The notes under the pieces: generated by a model
Database searches by the model: none
Told to the model about the DNA's origin: nothing
The model's input: the letters and a program-made list of their open reading frames with translations, nothing else
Position numbers and translations under genes: made by a program
DNA from: Notospermus geniculatus
Taxonomy: Eukaryota; Nemertea; Pilidiophora; Heteronemertea; Lineidae
Length of the DNA stretch: 64,000 nt
Direction: 5' to 3'
Assembly (NCBI GenBank): GCA_002633025.1
Contig: NMRB01002334.1
Location: 48,093-112,092, forward strand
Shown here: positions 50,233-60,993 of the stretch, piece after piece
Position numbering within the stretch: the stretch's first letter is position 1
Layout of the letters: every line of letters begins with the position of its first letter

Positions 50233-51371
50233 CAAATTAAACCCGATTCGTGAAATTAAAACTAGTTTGAAATACTTTCCTCCAAGCAACATTCGTGAGG
50301 TGACCCTATGAATATCTGATACGAATACCCCGATATGAAATTCTCGGCGCACCAGGGACTCTCGAACTATTTGAGTGCCTCCCGGTCGCTGCTGAACGCT
50401 ACCGCCAGTTTCCACATACCCTCCCATATTAGTTCTCCTAATTAAGTGGCCATATTCCTTGCCATGAGTATTCTCATGCTTAATTAATTGCTTTATTGGA
50501 TGACCACAATGATCGAAAATAGCTGAGGTAATTAGCGACCTTTAGCTGACTACACGTCATCCCCGTTTGTTGGTATTTTTCGATGGTTTAGTCTTAGCTT
50601 AAGGTGGTAATTGGCAAACACGTTAAGGTTTCTCAGCATCCTGTGCAGGACGTGAAGAAATTGCTTGATTCAAACCAGCAACACGTCATTTTTGACTGCA
50701 TTTGCCCAGAAAAAAGCCTGCAAAATAAGAGATCTTTGTTGCTTTCCTTGCCCGACCATGCCGAGCTTCGGAAAATGCCAAATGCTGGAGCAGTTCAGTC
50801 TTTAGATCGTCAAGAATAGCCTACTTACAGACTCGGAGTTATTGCTGTAGATGCACTACAAGTCTTTTGAAGTAATTGGTAAAAATTCCACCTTAAACTT
50901 AACCCGGTAGACATTAAACGAACTCTCTGAAATCTTTCCTTTGTGAAAAACAATGAGACGAGTTTTTTTCATTGTCGCTGTATGTTTATAGAATGTTCGC
51001 GGAATTTCATGCGGAAAAGGCGCGTTCGTCTGTGAACGTGTTCGCTTCCGTATGGACTTCAAACTCATGTGAGCTACTAATGCAATGATTCGAGCTCACA
51101 TCGGCGTGAAATTCAATTGATGTATTACAAAGTGCATCACATAACGGAAAAAATGTACACGCAGGCAAGTAGATTAAAGAATTTAGCCCGACAACTCGAT
51201 TGCACTGCGCTTCTCATTTACATATACAAATGTACAAGTCATGTGCTGTACTTCTGGGGCCACATTTATGAAGCCTTCGCAACTTCGCGTTCACGCAAAT
51301 CTATTGTAAGGCAGTCAGTGAACAATAGGGCATGTGCAGCCAAACAATAGGTTTGCGTGAACGCAAAGTTG
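50233..51371 (+). repeat. 1.14-kb direct duplication, copy A
   Basis: Begins CAAATTAAACCCGATTCGTG and ends GCGTGAACGCAAAGTTG. A nearly identical segment lies at 51644-52777. Copy A ends inside a complete palindromic element (51257-51394). The short frames in it are not recognisable proteins. Confidence 0.9.
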
Positions 51372-51394
51372 CGAAGGCTTCATAAATATGGCCC
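51257..51394. mobile_element. Palindromic MITE, GGGCCACATTTATGAAGCC type, with CTG duplication
   Basis: A 138-bp inverted repeat. GCCTTCGCAACTTCGCGTTC at the left and GAACGCAAAGTTGCGAAGGC at the right are near-exact inverses. Ends are GGGCCACATTTATG and CATAAATATGGCCC, flanked by CTG on both sides. The 3-bp duplication and the GGGCC ends suggest the same group as the GGCCCGTATT elements. Confidence 0.85.
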
Positions 51395-51643
51395 CTGGTC
51401 CCGAAACAAGGAGTTTCGTGAGGACGTTGTTACATTTGAGCCCTCTTTTGTTGAGGGAGTCAGCCATACATGAAGCCTATTGATTTTTTAAGTTGACGGT
51501 TTATTTCATCTATAAAAAATTGGTAAATTCAGTTGTATGACCATTTCGAAGTATGAGGTCGTCCTAAAAATGGCAAACGGAAAATGGCAAAATGGACGGA
51601 GTCCCATTTTGCTCAGGTCAAGAAATGTGTGGTCATGATTTAA

Positions 51644-52777
51644 CAAATTAAACCCGATTCGTGAAATTAAAACTAGTTTGAAATACTTTCCTCCAAGCAA
51701 CATTCGTGAGGTGACCCTATGAATATCTGATACGAATATCTCGTATGAAATTCTCGGCGCACCAGGGACTCGAACTATTTGAGTGCCTCCTGGCCGCTGC
51801 TGAACGCTACCACCAGTTTCCACATACCCTCCCATATTAGTTCTCCTAATTAAGTGGCCATATTCCTTGCCATGAGTATTCTCATGGTTAATTAATTGCT
51901 TTATTGGATGACCACAATGATCGAAAATAGCAGAGGTAATTAGCGACCTTTAGCTGACTACACGTCATCCCCGTTTGTTGGTATTTTTCGATGGTTTAGT
52001 CTTAGCTTAAGGTGGTAATTGGCAAACACGTTAAGGTTTCTCAGCATCTTGTGCAGGATGTGAAGAAATTGGTTGATTCAAACCAGCAACACGTCATTTT
52101 TGACTGTATTGGCCCAGAAAAAAGCCTGCAAAACAAGAGATCTATGTTGCTTTCTCCGCCCGGCCATGCCGAGCTTCGGAAAATGCCAAATGCTGGAGCA
52201 ACAGTCTTTAGATCGTCAAGAATAGCCTACTTACAGACTCGGAGTTATTGCTGTAGATGCACTACAAGTCTTTTGAAGTAATTGGTAAAAATTCCACCTG
52301 AAACTTAACCCGGTAGACATTAAACGAACTCTCTGAAATCTTTCCTTTGTGAAAAACAATGAGACGAGTTTTTTTCATTGTCGCTGTATGTTTATAGAAT
52401 GTTCGCGGAATTTCATGCGGAAAAGGCGCGTTCGTCTGTGAACATGTTCGCTTCCGTATGGACTTCAAACTCATGTGAGCTATTAATGCAATGATTCGAG
52501 CTCACGTCGGCGTGAAATTCAATTGATGTATTACAAAGTGCATCACATAATGGAAAAAAATGTACACGCAGGCAAGTAGATTAAAGAATTTAGCCCGACA
52601 ACTCGATTGCACTGCGCTTCTTATTTACATATACAAATGTACAAGTCAAGTGCTGTACTTCTGGGGCCATATTTATGAAGCCTTCGCAACTTTGCGTTCA
52701 CGCAAATTTATTGTAAGCAGTCAGTGAACAATAGGGCATGTGCAGCCAAACAATAGACTTGCGTGAACGCAAAGTTG
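51644..52777 (+). repeat. 1.14-kb direct duplication, copy B, ending inside a palindrome
   Basis: Nearly identical to 50233-51371, with scattered substitutions and small indels. It stops in the right arm of the palindromic element (…GCAAAGTTG), after which unrelated sequence begins with GGCATGTACCAG. Confidence 0.9.
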
Positions 52778-53036
52778 GGCATGTACCAGACACTTTTAGG
52801 ATTCACCTCTTGGTTATTATGGTTCAGCCAAAAACCCATCGAAGAAACGAACAGCGTGGGGATTTCGAGACCAATCGTAACCGAACCGTCACCTCCGTTA
52901 CCTTCAAAACGATAACTTGAAATATGCTGATTGAGATCCCACGATTTATCGTTGAAGCAGTTGCCGTGTAATTCAACGATAGTATTAATTACAAACGTTT
53001 GGAGTTTGGAACTTCGTCGTCTCGCATTTATCAATA

Positions 53037-53426
53037 GGGAGTTTTCGCAAATCTGACGAAAAACGAAGTACGAAATACGAAATTGGACGTCATACCCATG
53101 ACGTAATGTATTTCAGGAAATGGCTGGTACCATGAATATCGCCTGCTGCAAGAGCGTCTTTTAGCGTATGACGTTAGAACGACAGAGGTACGGTGTATAT
53201 TAAACTTTGAAATTTATCTTTCGTTTCCACTTCGTTGATACGAATTGGAAATTTAAAAATTCAAGATGCGCCATAACTCTTTCGATCCTACATTACATGC
53301 TAAAAGACGCACTGGCAGGAGGGACATTTGTGGTACGAACCATTTCCTGAAAAACATTACGTCATGGATATGACGTCCAAGTTCGTATTTCGTACTTCGT
53401 TTTTCGTCAGATTTGCGAAAACTCCC
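53037..53426. mobile_element. TA-flanked TIR element (GGGAGTTTTCGCAAATCTGA), 390 bp
   Basis: Arms of about 75 bp: GGGAGTTTTCGCAAATCTGA and TCAGATTTGCGAAAACTCCC, extending through CGAAAAACGAAGTACGAAAT and a TGACGTAATGT block. TA on both sides (53035-53036, 53427-53428). No transposase. Confidence 0.9.
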
Positions 53427-54937
53427 TAGTGTCATAGAACTGTCGACCACATTGCCTCGGTCGTGGTATAATTCTTACAGACTACATGGAGCGGAGAGGG
53501 GGCGAAGCGTCTCATTCGCCTGCATTCGGAGTTCAAAGTCGACTTGACACAAGTGTCTTCGCAAGCAGGTGCTCTTGTTGCGATTCTTTTACCCGCGTTA
53601 GAATTAAAATGTTCTCAAAAACCAAATAAGACAAGAATGAAGCGATTATTCCTTGAATGTTGGGAGTCGTTCAGTCGATGTTGAAAGCAAGTGGTAAAAT
53701 GTACCAGAACTTGATGAAATTGGTGCATCTGCGTTCGTGTCGCCGTGTTTAGCGATGTCCATGATCGTCAGCAACAGTGCTGCCAAAGGCTTTTCATCAT
53801 GTTTCACATACCGTCTCGCTGTACATTTTTTCACGCTTTGGTAAACATGAGATGCCGTCTGTCTCTGTACATATAAGTGACCAGATAAAATTCCAAAGGG
53901 GAACGAGCAATTTTTCCGTAAACGAAACCAATTCCTTACCAATTCTGTTTTTGATTCTCTCACTCAATCCACTGTACATTGCTTCGGTTCTGTTAACACC
54001 AAAAGCTCTGGGCGGTTAAAAAATGGCAAGTAATGATACTTGAACATCCCTGACAATGTTTCTCATATTTAACAGGGAACAACCCTGGAAAATCATTTCT
54101 TCGACAAAACGATCACCTTTCGTACGTATTACCGTGAGTAGGCTACGGACAAAGCATTTACTATCGGGAAATGAGATTATAATCATGGTTAGACATCTAC
54201 AAGGAATAGTTGTGCAGGCTCCTTTTCGATCTGTAACAATAAGAAGGCCTACATAACGCCTTCGAAAAATGATCTGCCGATTCGTAGAAAGTTTAATTGT
54301 AAATTTGGTGTTCGTTGTGTCACACTATTTAGCTCGATTGATAGGAAGATTTTGAGGCTTCCGTCACGTATCGTTTTCAATTGGTGTCAATTGATCACAT
54401 ATGCGTCGAATATCACTCGCCGGTATTGCAAGGGACAAGGAAGTCCAATGTTGTGGCGTCTGTTGAAGAAATGACAAATCCCAAAATGATGTAAGTGGAA
54501 CACAACACCTTTCTGATGATGAAGTCGTTTCGACCTTCCCGCTGCATGTTCAATCGCATCAGGCATTCTTCAGATCACATCTTCAGATTAAATTACATGT
54601 ATCTCTAAAAGACTCTATCGATTTCTCAATTTCACACTCAACAGGAATCCCTATAAGTCCCTCAATTCGATTCACTCTAAACTCTCATTGTAATTACTAT
54701 AAGTGCAAAGTGTGATCAAAAATCATCGACAGTCTGGGGCATCAATGTCATTGACAAAGGAGCAGTGGTTACAAGACAGATTAACGATTCCACTATGTGA
54801 AAATTTGTTGCAAAAGAGTCTTTTTTCAAAGCTAGTTTAATTTAAAGAGTAGAAGTATATACTCCTGGGTAACTCTGCAGTTTTCTGTAGTGTATGACCA
54901 CACATTAAGGAGCGTTTACTGACCACGATTTACAATA

Positions 54938-55065
54938 GGGAGTTTTCGCAAAGCCCCCGGAACGCCAATGCGAACGCCAAACCCATTGTTCGATGCCACG
55001 AAGAGAGCACCGAACAAAAGGATAGACGTCCCCTTTTGCGTTTCGGGGGCTTTGCGAAAACTCCC
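54938..55065. mobile_element. TA-flanked MITE (GGGAGTTTTCGCAAAGCCCC), 128 bp
   Basis: GGGAGTTTTCGCAAAGCCCC at the left and GGGGCTTTGCGAAAACTCCC at the right are exact inverses, flanked by TA (54936-54937, 55066-55067). It shares 14 terminal bases with 53037-53426 but has a different interior, and shares its centre with 40739-40865. Confidence 0.9.
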
Positions 55066-55156
55066 TATTAATAGCCCAATCGTACACGTAACACATGTTC
55101 TGTTATATATAATTCAGACAATAGAAAATCCTAACCTAAATGTAATCGTACGTCTA

Positions 55157-55190
55157 TCCTTGGAGGAATTCAGTATAAATTCCTCCAAGG
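55157..55190. repeat. Short perfect hairpin
   Basis: CCTTGGAGGAATT and AATTCCTCCAAGG pair across a short loop. It is isolated and its function is unknown. Confidence 0.6.
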
Positions 55191-55460
55191 TCTATCCGAG
55201 TGATGTGGCCTGAAGACGGTACCAGGCGAGGACTCTCTGTATGTTTCGTGGTCCACGGTAAAAGCGATGTAATGAATGGTGAAATGTCGTACCAATACTT
55301 CTGCGCATGCCACCCGATATTCTTCAATGAGCGTCTTGGACCTCTCTGTGAAGAAAACATCATAAATCTGCGGAGGGCCATGCATCTAAGTGAGGGCTTT
55401 CATTCCATTACCAAAGTAAACTAATAAAGGTACGCCGGAGTATATTAGATTTTATTGGAG

Positions 55461-56380
55461 AAAGGCCCGTTCATTATCACTGTAGGTTTCTTTTGGGGGA
55501 TGCGGTCGTGAAAAAATCATATGGGGGTTTGAGAAGGAAGGGACTTGTGTTGTAGAACCGATGATTGAATCCTTATCAAAGAGGTTGGAAATTGCTTATG
55601 CAACTATGGTGATCTGCTGTTTCCACCGAGCAATCCTCTTTCCCTCATTGACTAAGCCCGATGATTCCTTCGATTCAATCAGAGTCCAAGAAGAAAAGGG
55701 TGGAATTCGATTATCAGGGACATGGAGTTGCTTGTACTTGATTATCTACGTATGATTGCTGCAATTCTCTACATCCCATCCCAAAAAAACACAATAGCGA
55801 ACTTTTTAGGTCGTCTAGGCTGCGATTACATAGAACACGCCGGTTTACAATGGCTTCACGGCTGCGAGCTCTTTGTGAAGCTATACTGTTACCGGACATA
55901 TACGTCTATGTAATCGCAGCGTTACGGAATCTGCCGGAGACAACTTCAGTTGTGCTAACATTTGTGAACAGTAGTTCGGCGTCAACAACACCTTTCCACC
56001 GGATGTAATTTGGAGACTATATCGCCGACCATTTTCCATCAAAGGTCCCGTGAAATTGACGATGGTGGCCGATTGACCAGAAGTGCCGATATCACTTGCA
56101 TGTCTGACTAATGAAGCTTCAAAGAGCTGCTGGGGTGTTAGAGTGGCAGACATAAGACTTGGTGAGATACAAAGTGCGATGATTCCTTGGTGGCTTTTGA
56201 TGGAGAGAGTCCAAGAATAGACCAAATGCTTTTCTCTGCCTGTGCCAGCTACGTTTGAGGTGAAAAAGCAAGGATTTTGTTCTTAGTCACTCTGTTGCTA
56301 TTAACTTAACAACTACTGTAATAACATTGCAGTCACACCCTTTATATCACTTCATCTTTTGCATTCCAGCAAAACTTCTT
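55461..56380 (+). repeat. Tandem duplication, copy A (920 bp)
   Basis: Begins AAAGGCCCGTTCATTATCAC and ends CCAGCAAAACTTCTT. It is followed immediately by copy B. Each copy has a 114-115-codon minus-strand frame (55881-56225; 56982-57329). I do not recognise its product and do not call it a gene. Confidence 0.92.
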
Positions 56381-56472
56381 GAAGGCCCGTTCATTATCAC
56401 TGTAGGTTTCTTTTGGGGGATGCGGTCGTGAAAAAATCATATGGGGGTTTGAGAAGGAAGGGACTTGTGTTG

Positions 56473-56480
56473 TACATGTA
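56473..56480. other. TACATGTA in copy B where copy A has TA
   Basis: Copy A reads CTTGTGTTGTAGAACCG near 55550. Copy B reads CTTGTGTTGTACATGTAGAA. A clean gain of 6 bases turns TA into TACATGTA. Confidence 0.9.
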
Positions 56481-56804
56481 GAACCGATGATTGAATCCTT
56501 ATCAAAGAGGTTGGAAATTGCTTATGCAACTATGGTGATCTGCTGTTTCCACCGAGCAATCCTCTTTCCCTCATTGACTAAGGCCGATGATTCCTTCGAT
56601 TCAATCATTGTCCAAGAAGAAAAGGGTGGAATTCGATTATCAGGGACATGGAGTTGCTTGTACTTGATTATCTACGTATGATTGCTGCAAGACTCTACAT
56701 CCCATCCCAAAAAAACACAATAGCGAACTTTTTAGGTCGTTCTGTTGGTCTAGGCTGCGATTACATAGAACTATACGGTATACCGTACGGACACGCCGGT
56801 TTAA

Positions 56805-56941
56805 GCAGGGTTCATTGGCACACGGATTTTGTCCGATTCATGTCCGTAAAAAACAGATCAAATGGACTTTTGCGTTGTCGTATCCGGAAAACTAGGGGCA
56901 AACGGACTGAAAACGGACCGGATCCGTGTGCCAGTGAACCT
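56805..56941. mobile_element. Inverted-repeat insertion in copy B with TTTA duplication
   Basis: GGGTTCATTGGCACACGGAT at the left and ATCCGTGTGCCAGTGAACC at the right are inverses, flanked by TTTA on each side. Copy A has the uninterrupted CCGGTTTACAATGG. The superfamily is not clear. Confidence 0.88.
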
Positions 56942-57484
56942 CGCTTTACAATGGCTTCACGGCTGCGAGCTCTTTGTGAAGCTATACTGTTAACGGACAT
57001 ATACGTCTATGTAATCGCAGCCTTACGGAATCTGCCGGAGACAACTTCAGTTGTGCTAACATTTGTGAACAGTAGTTCGGCGTCAACAACACCTTTCCAC
57101 CGGATGTAATTTGGAGACTATATCGCCGACCATTTTCCATCAAAGGTCCGGTGAAATTGACGATGGTGGCCGATTGACCAGAAGTGCCGATATCACTTGC
57201 ATGTCTGACTAATGAAGCTTCAAAGAGCTGCTGGGGTGTTAGAGTGGCAGACATAAGACTTGGTGAGATACAAAGTGCGATGATTCCTTGGTGGCTTTTG
57301 ATGGAGAGAGTCCAAGAATAATAGACCAAATGCTTTTCTCTGCCTGTGCCAGCTACGTTTGAGGTGAAAAAGCAAGGATTTTGTTCTTAGTCTGTTGCTA
57401 TTAACTTAACAACTACTGTAATAACATTGCAGTCACACCCTTTATATCACTTCATCTTTTGCATTCCAGCAAAACTTCTTGACA

Positions 57485-58520
57485 GGGCCTCTCAGATACT
57501 TGACTGGAAGTCAGGGTAAACCCCCTCACTTATTTTGAGGTCAGAATTTTTGCTTGACGTTTCATATCTGGGCGCATTGATAATCGTTTATTGGCTTTGA
57601 GCTCAGACATTTTTTGGTCCAATGTGGATTAACTGAAAGAAGATTAAGTTTTCTTTTTAGAAAAGTTTGAAAATTGGAGAAAAAGCATAATAATACACTG
57701 TAGAACAATTTTATCCGAATAAAAACATTACCGCATGTAAATCTGATTCAGTTAAATGCTTAAATGCCATGTGATTCAGCTTTATAGTTGACTGTGCAGA
57801 TATTCAACCCAACACGCCAGGCTTAATCCACTTTGATTTTACGGGATTTACCTGTGCATGAAAACACAACACACGTGTGTTGTGCAGTGGTTCCTCTATA
57901 GGCTTAACATGGAATGGACCAAAGAAATGTTCGTCACAAGTTGACAGAAATCCAATTGATGCCGCTTAGCTGGGATTACATCATACCAATATCCTATCAG
58001 GGATTCGACACGACTGCAGGGCGTGTATGGTTTCGAATATTGTTTCATTGCTGCNCTTAAACCAGCCGAGGTTACACCATAATCGTCTAGATACATAAAG
58101 AGAAAGTCAATGAAAGTTTGCTCCTCTGATCATCTAAATGACCATCAACCATAATGTTTCCCATTCAAAATACGAAAAGTCTTCAAATGGGCATCAATAC
58201 GGCCATGACAAAGGAATAAAAAAAAATACATGTATAATTTCAAAGAGGACATCAGCTTACCTTAGCTTGCTGCTTGGCGAAATAGTATTAAAGCGTTTCT
58301 TATCCAGTCGACGATGTATCCTGACGCCCGGCCTTCTTTCAACAACTGAAGACGGGCGCAGCAGACGACACTACTTATAACCCGGATGTCAATGATCGAT
58401 AACGAGGTTCAGAGCACGCGAGGACCAACAATCGATCAAACAATGCCAAGGGGCTTCTTGGAGAAGATAAATGTCATAAGTATCATTTACAACACATTTA
58501 TACTTGAACCTTTACGGCTT
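57485..58520. other. 1 kb with no recognised gene, one N at 58055
   Basis: Short frames only. An isolated N at 58055 may mark another contig join or an ambiguous base. Confidence 0.45.
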
Positions 58521-58522
58521 AT

Positions 58523-58546
58523 ATATGAATGAATGAATGAATGAAT
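58523..58546 (+). repeat. (GAAT)n microsatellite
   Basis: Five to six GAAT units in a row. Confidence 0.85.
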
Positions 58547-58671
58547 TTCCCAACGTCAGAAGATTTAAGGACGCGAATTTTTTTATTAGGTCAGATGATT
58601 AATGTTTATCCTGATGATATTGTCCATTCTCACGCAATTTTCTGTTCGCGATACATCACCCATATTGCGCC

Positions 58672-58780
58672 TCTCCGTGTGAGAGTTTTCTCGCGGAAGT
58701 TGGCTCTCAATGGGCAACTCAACCATAGAATAGTGAATTCCCCATTGAGAACCAACTCGCACAAAAAAAACACGTGGATT
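58672..58780. repeat. CCATAGAAAACTATGG foldback repeat, shortened copy
   Basis: CCGTGTGAGAGTTTTCTCGC, GTTGGCTCTCAATGGGCAAC, then CCCCATTGAGAACCAACTCG. Both arms are present but the centre is shortened to CAACCATAGAATAG. Confidence 0.65.
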
Positions 58781-59526
58781 AATGAGCGTCTTTACGTAAA
58801 TGGAATGGTTGACATTCCATCTGTCCTGTAAACTATTGACCTTTATAAGCAGCTTCTCTGAGTGAGATAATTGTTTCAAATAGAAATTATCACAACAATT
58901 TTGTGCTAACTGATTAGTAACATAATTTACCACTGACTTATGCCACTAATAAGATAACCAATTGTTTCAGTAATTCATGTTTGTAAAATTATCATTTACC
59001 AATGTTATCTAAACGTCACAAGAAACGTTAATGTGAACTTTTGACCACGATTCCACATCAAAAGCATCAACGGTGAGAGCGTATAAATGAAGAGTATAAA
59101 TGAAGATTAATGATTTTATTTAGAACCCTTTCCTACCCTTACCGGTGACTCTAATTTCAATTTCCCTACCAGAATAGAAATCTCTCAGCACCTTTTTCTT
59201 GCTAACTTTGGGAGGTATTTTCCGACATCAACCCCATTCTGACTTTTTAGAGCAGAAATATCATATATGAGGGCAATTAAAAGGTACTACACATCAAACT
59301 CAGCAGCAAGTGCAGACGGCACTTGATATTCCAATACAATATGATTGTTCATGCTCCGGTTTTGGAGTCGATAATCACCAATTTGCCAGACCGATTGCGC
59401 AGTCGTTTGAGAGAGCGAAGTATCTTCTCGAAAAAGACTGCGTTATAGGGTCTTGGGCGGAGTGATTTTCAACACTGTTGAGAAATACCCTCTTTTGTAC
59501 CATATTAATCAACGCCCCTCAGGTCT

Positions 59527-59564
59527 CGTGGGAATACAACGTGAACATATCAGATGCGATAAAA
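59527..59564 (+). repeat. 38-bp dispersed repeat, copy 1
   Basis: TCGTGGGAATACAACGTGAA and CATATCAGATGCGATAAA. A near-copy lies at 63000-63038. Nothing around either copy explains it. Confidence 0.6.
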
Positions 59565-59621
59565 AAGGCACCCTTACTGCACCCTTACTAATAGGCAAAC
59601 GAACTTTAATGGAGTTGGGAG

Positions 59622-59665
59622 TGGGGGTCACTTCACCCTGTCTGTGTTCGCAGTAAAAACCGTTG
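59622..59665 (-). pseudogene. Fragment of the adjacent GPCR (TM6/extracellular loop 3)
   Basis: On the minus strand it encodes GFYCEHRQGEVTP, matching DFYWEYRHGEVTP at residues 277-289 of the GPCR at 59801-60814. About 80% nucleotide identity over about 40 bp by eye, then similarity ends. A degraded piece of a duplicated receptor gene. Confidence 0.6.
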
Positions 59666-59800
59666 GCCGAGACCGTTTCTGAAACTACATGTAGCAATGT
59701 TTTGTCCATACAGATTTATTAATTCAAAACATTGGACATGTTGGAAGTTGTTTTATGATGCCAACAGAAACTCGGGCTGAGGTGTACAACAATGTATATT

Positions 59801-60814
59801 TTATTTTCGAAAACAAAACATTATTCGAAACATCTCCTGTCTCAACCGTTTGCAAGCTAAAACATAAAAATACGAGTTGAGGCAGTAGATCATGCCCTCA
59901 GACAGAACACCAGCATTGAGTGAAATTCTTTTCAACTGCTGCATGTCAGGGGTCACTTCCCCATGTCTGTATTCCCAGTAGAAATCGCTTATCTTGTTAG
60001 GAATCCTAAACACAATGAATGTACTGGTCACCAAAAATGTGGCCAGGTTGACAGAGGAGTCCTTGGAGCCTGTTGTCAATGTTTTCAACTTCTTGTCTTT
60101 TCTGCTTCGGTTGATGGCAATCAGAATCCCAACGTTGAAGAAGGAAATGCCCAAGATTGGCAAAAACGCTTCAACTACTCCTCCAATCCAGGCATAGATG
60201 GCGTCAAATGGTGGGTCGTATTCATAAGGACATAGCCAGTGACTGTACTTTTCTTGCCACTTTCTTGACAGCTGCGCCAGACCGAAGAGAGTTCCACATC
60301 CAAACACGACAAGAACACTTATCTTAGACCGCCTCATGGTTAAAATGATGGCGGCCTTCAGCGGCCAGCTGACGGCGACGAAACGGTCGAATGCCATGAC
60401 AACTAGCAACCATGGCGATAGGAAGACTCCCATCCTGAAATTCATGAAATAGTACAAACAATACGGATGTTTGACGTAGATGTTGTCGAAAAGATGTGGC
60501 GCCATCACCAAAACATAACGCAGGAACATTCTTCCGTAGATGTAGAAACAATCTAAAATGGCCAGACAGCGCATGTAGAAACAAGCCGTGCTTTTCGCAT
60601 ACTTCTTCTGGCTCATTAGAATGTAGCTCATGAGGTTTCCTATCAGACCAACAATGCCAAGGATCGGCGGCAAAGGAACCGTCATGACGTAGATAGCAAT
60701 GTCAACAGGGTATTTCAATGAACTGACGGCAGCTGTCGCAATGGTACGTGATTCACCAATATGAATAGATGGTGTTATCATTGAGGAGGGATGGCTCATT
60801 TCTAAAGGCATCAT
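59801..60814 (-). CDS. Class-A (rhodopsin-like) GPCR, intronless, ligand unknown
   Basis: 337 codons in one exon. A seven-helix plasma-membrane receptor, probably peptide-type. TM1 about 42-66 with G59-N60; TM2 about 76-101 with LAILD (D88); C119 before TM3 and C195 in loop 2 as the likely disulphide; TM3 about 118-147 ending D143-R144-F145 in place of DRY; TM4 about 165-182; TM5 about 208-234 with P219; TM6 about 256-275 with FRIP (P272) in place of CWxP; TM7 about 300-320 ending N313-S-Y-F-Y317 in place of NPxxY; then basic helix 8 (CKRLRQEMFR). The start is the first of two adjacent Mets, without independent support. The stop overlaps an AATAAA word on the minus strand, with another near 59714. 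I cannot name the ligand or orthologue. Confidence 0.88.
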   Translation of the reverse strand: MMPLEMSHPSSMITPSIHIGESRTIATAAVSSLKYPVDIAIYVMTVPLPPILGIVGLIGNLMSYILMSQKKYAKSTACFYMRCLAILDCFYIYGRMFLRYVLVMAPHLFDNIYVKHPYCLYYFMNFRMGVFLSPWLLVVMAFDRFVAVSWPLKAAIILTMRRSKISVLVVFGCGTLFGLAQLSRKWQEKYSHWLCPYEYDPPFDAIYAWIGGVVEAFLPILGISFFNVGILIAINRSRKDKKLKTLTTGSKDSSVNLATFLVTSTFIVFRIPNKISDFYWEYRHGEVTPDMQQLKRISLNAGVLSEGMIYCLNSYFYVLACKRLRQEMFRIMFCFRK

Positions 60815-60993
60815 CCACGTCCACTTTGGAACTGTACTAGTATGTCAAAAGCTTGGTTTATCGCCAACTCCTGGAACCACGTTTAAGAAATGATTTTTTG
60901 AAATCGAAATTAAAGGAATCAATCCTTTCTTCATCAGTCTGGAACATTCCACGTGCCCCCAGACCTTTGGACTCACCGTGTTGAGCTGCTGGT

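Larger units (their letters stand above)
56381..57481 (+). repeat. Tandem duplication, copy B (1,101 bp), carrying later insertions
   Basis: Same as copy A plus four gains: 6 bases making TACATGTA at 56473-56480; 9 bases near 56740; about 21 bases including the palindrome TACGGTATACCGTA near 56772; and an inverted-repeat element at about 56805-56941. Confidence 0.92.

Noticed and set aside
50224-51835. Repeated ORFs beginning MGGYVETGGSVQQRPGGTQI as a gene family
   Set aside because: They lie in the 1.14-kb duplication and share frame only because the DNA is nearly identical. One copy is frame-shifted relative to the other after about 22 residues.
55881-57329. Paired minus-strand ORFs of 114 and 115 codons in the tandem duplication, as a new gene pair
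   Set aside because: Both copies stay open simply because the duplication is recent. There is no motif, no codon-bias evidence and no second conserved instance.
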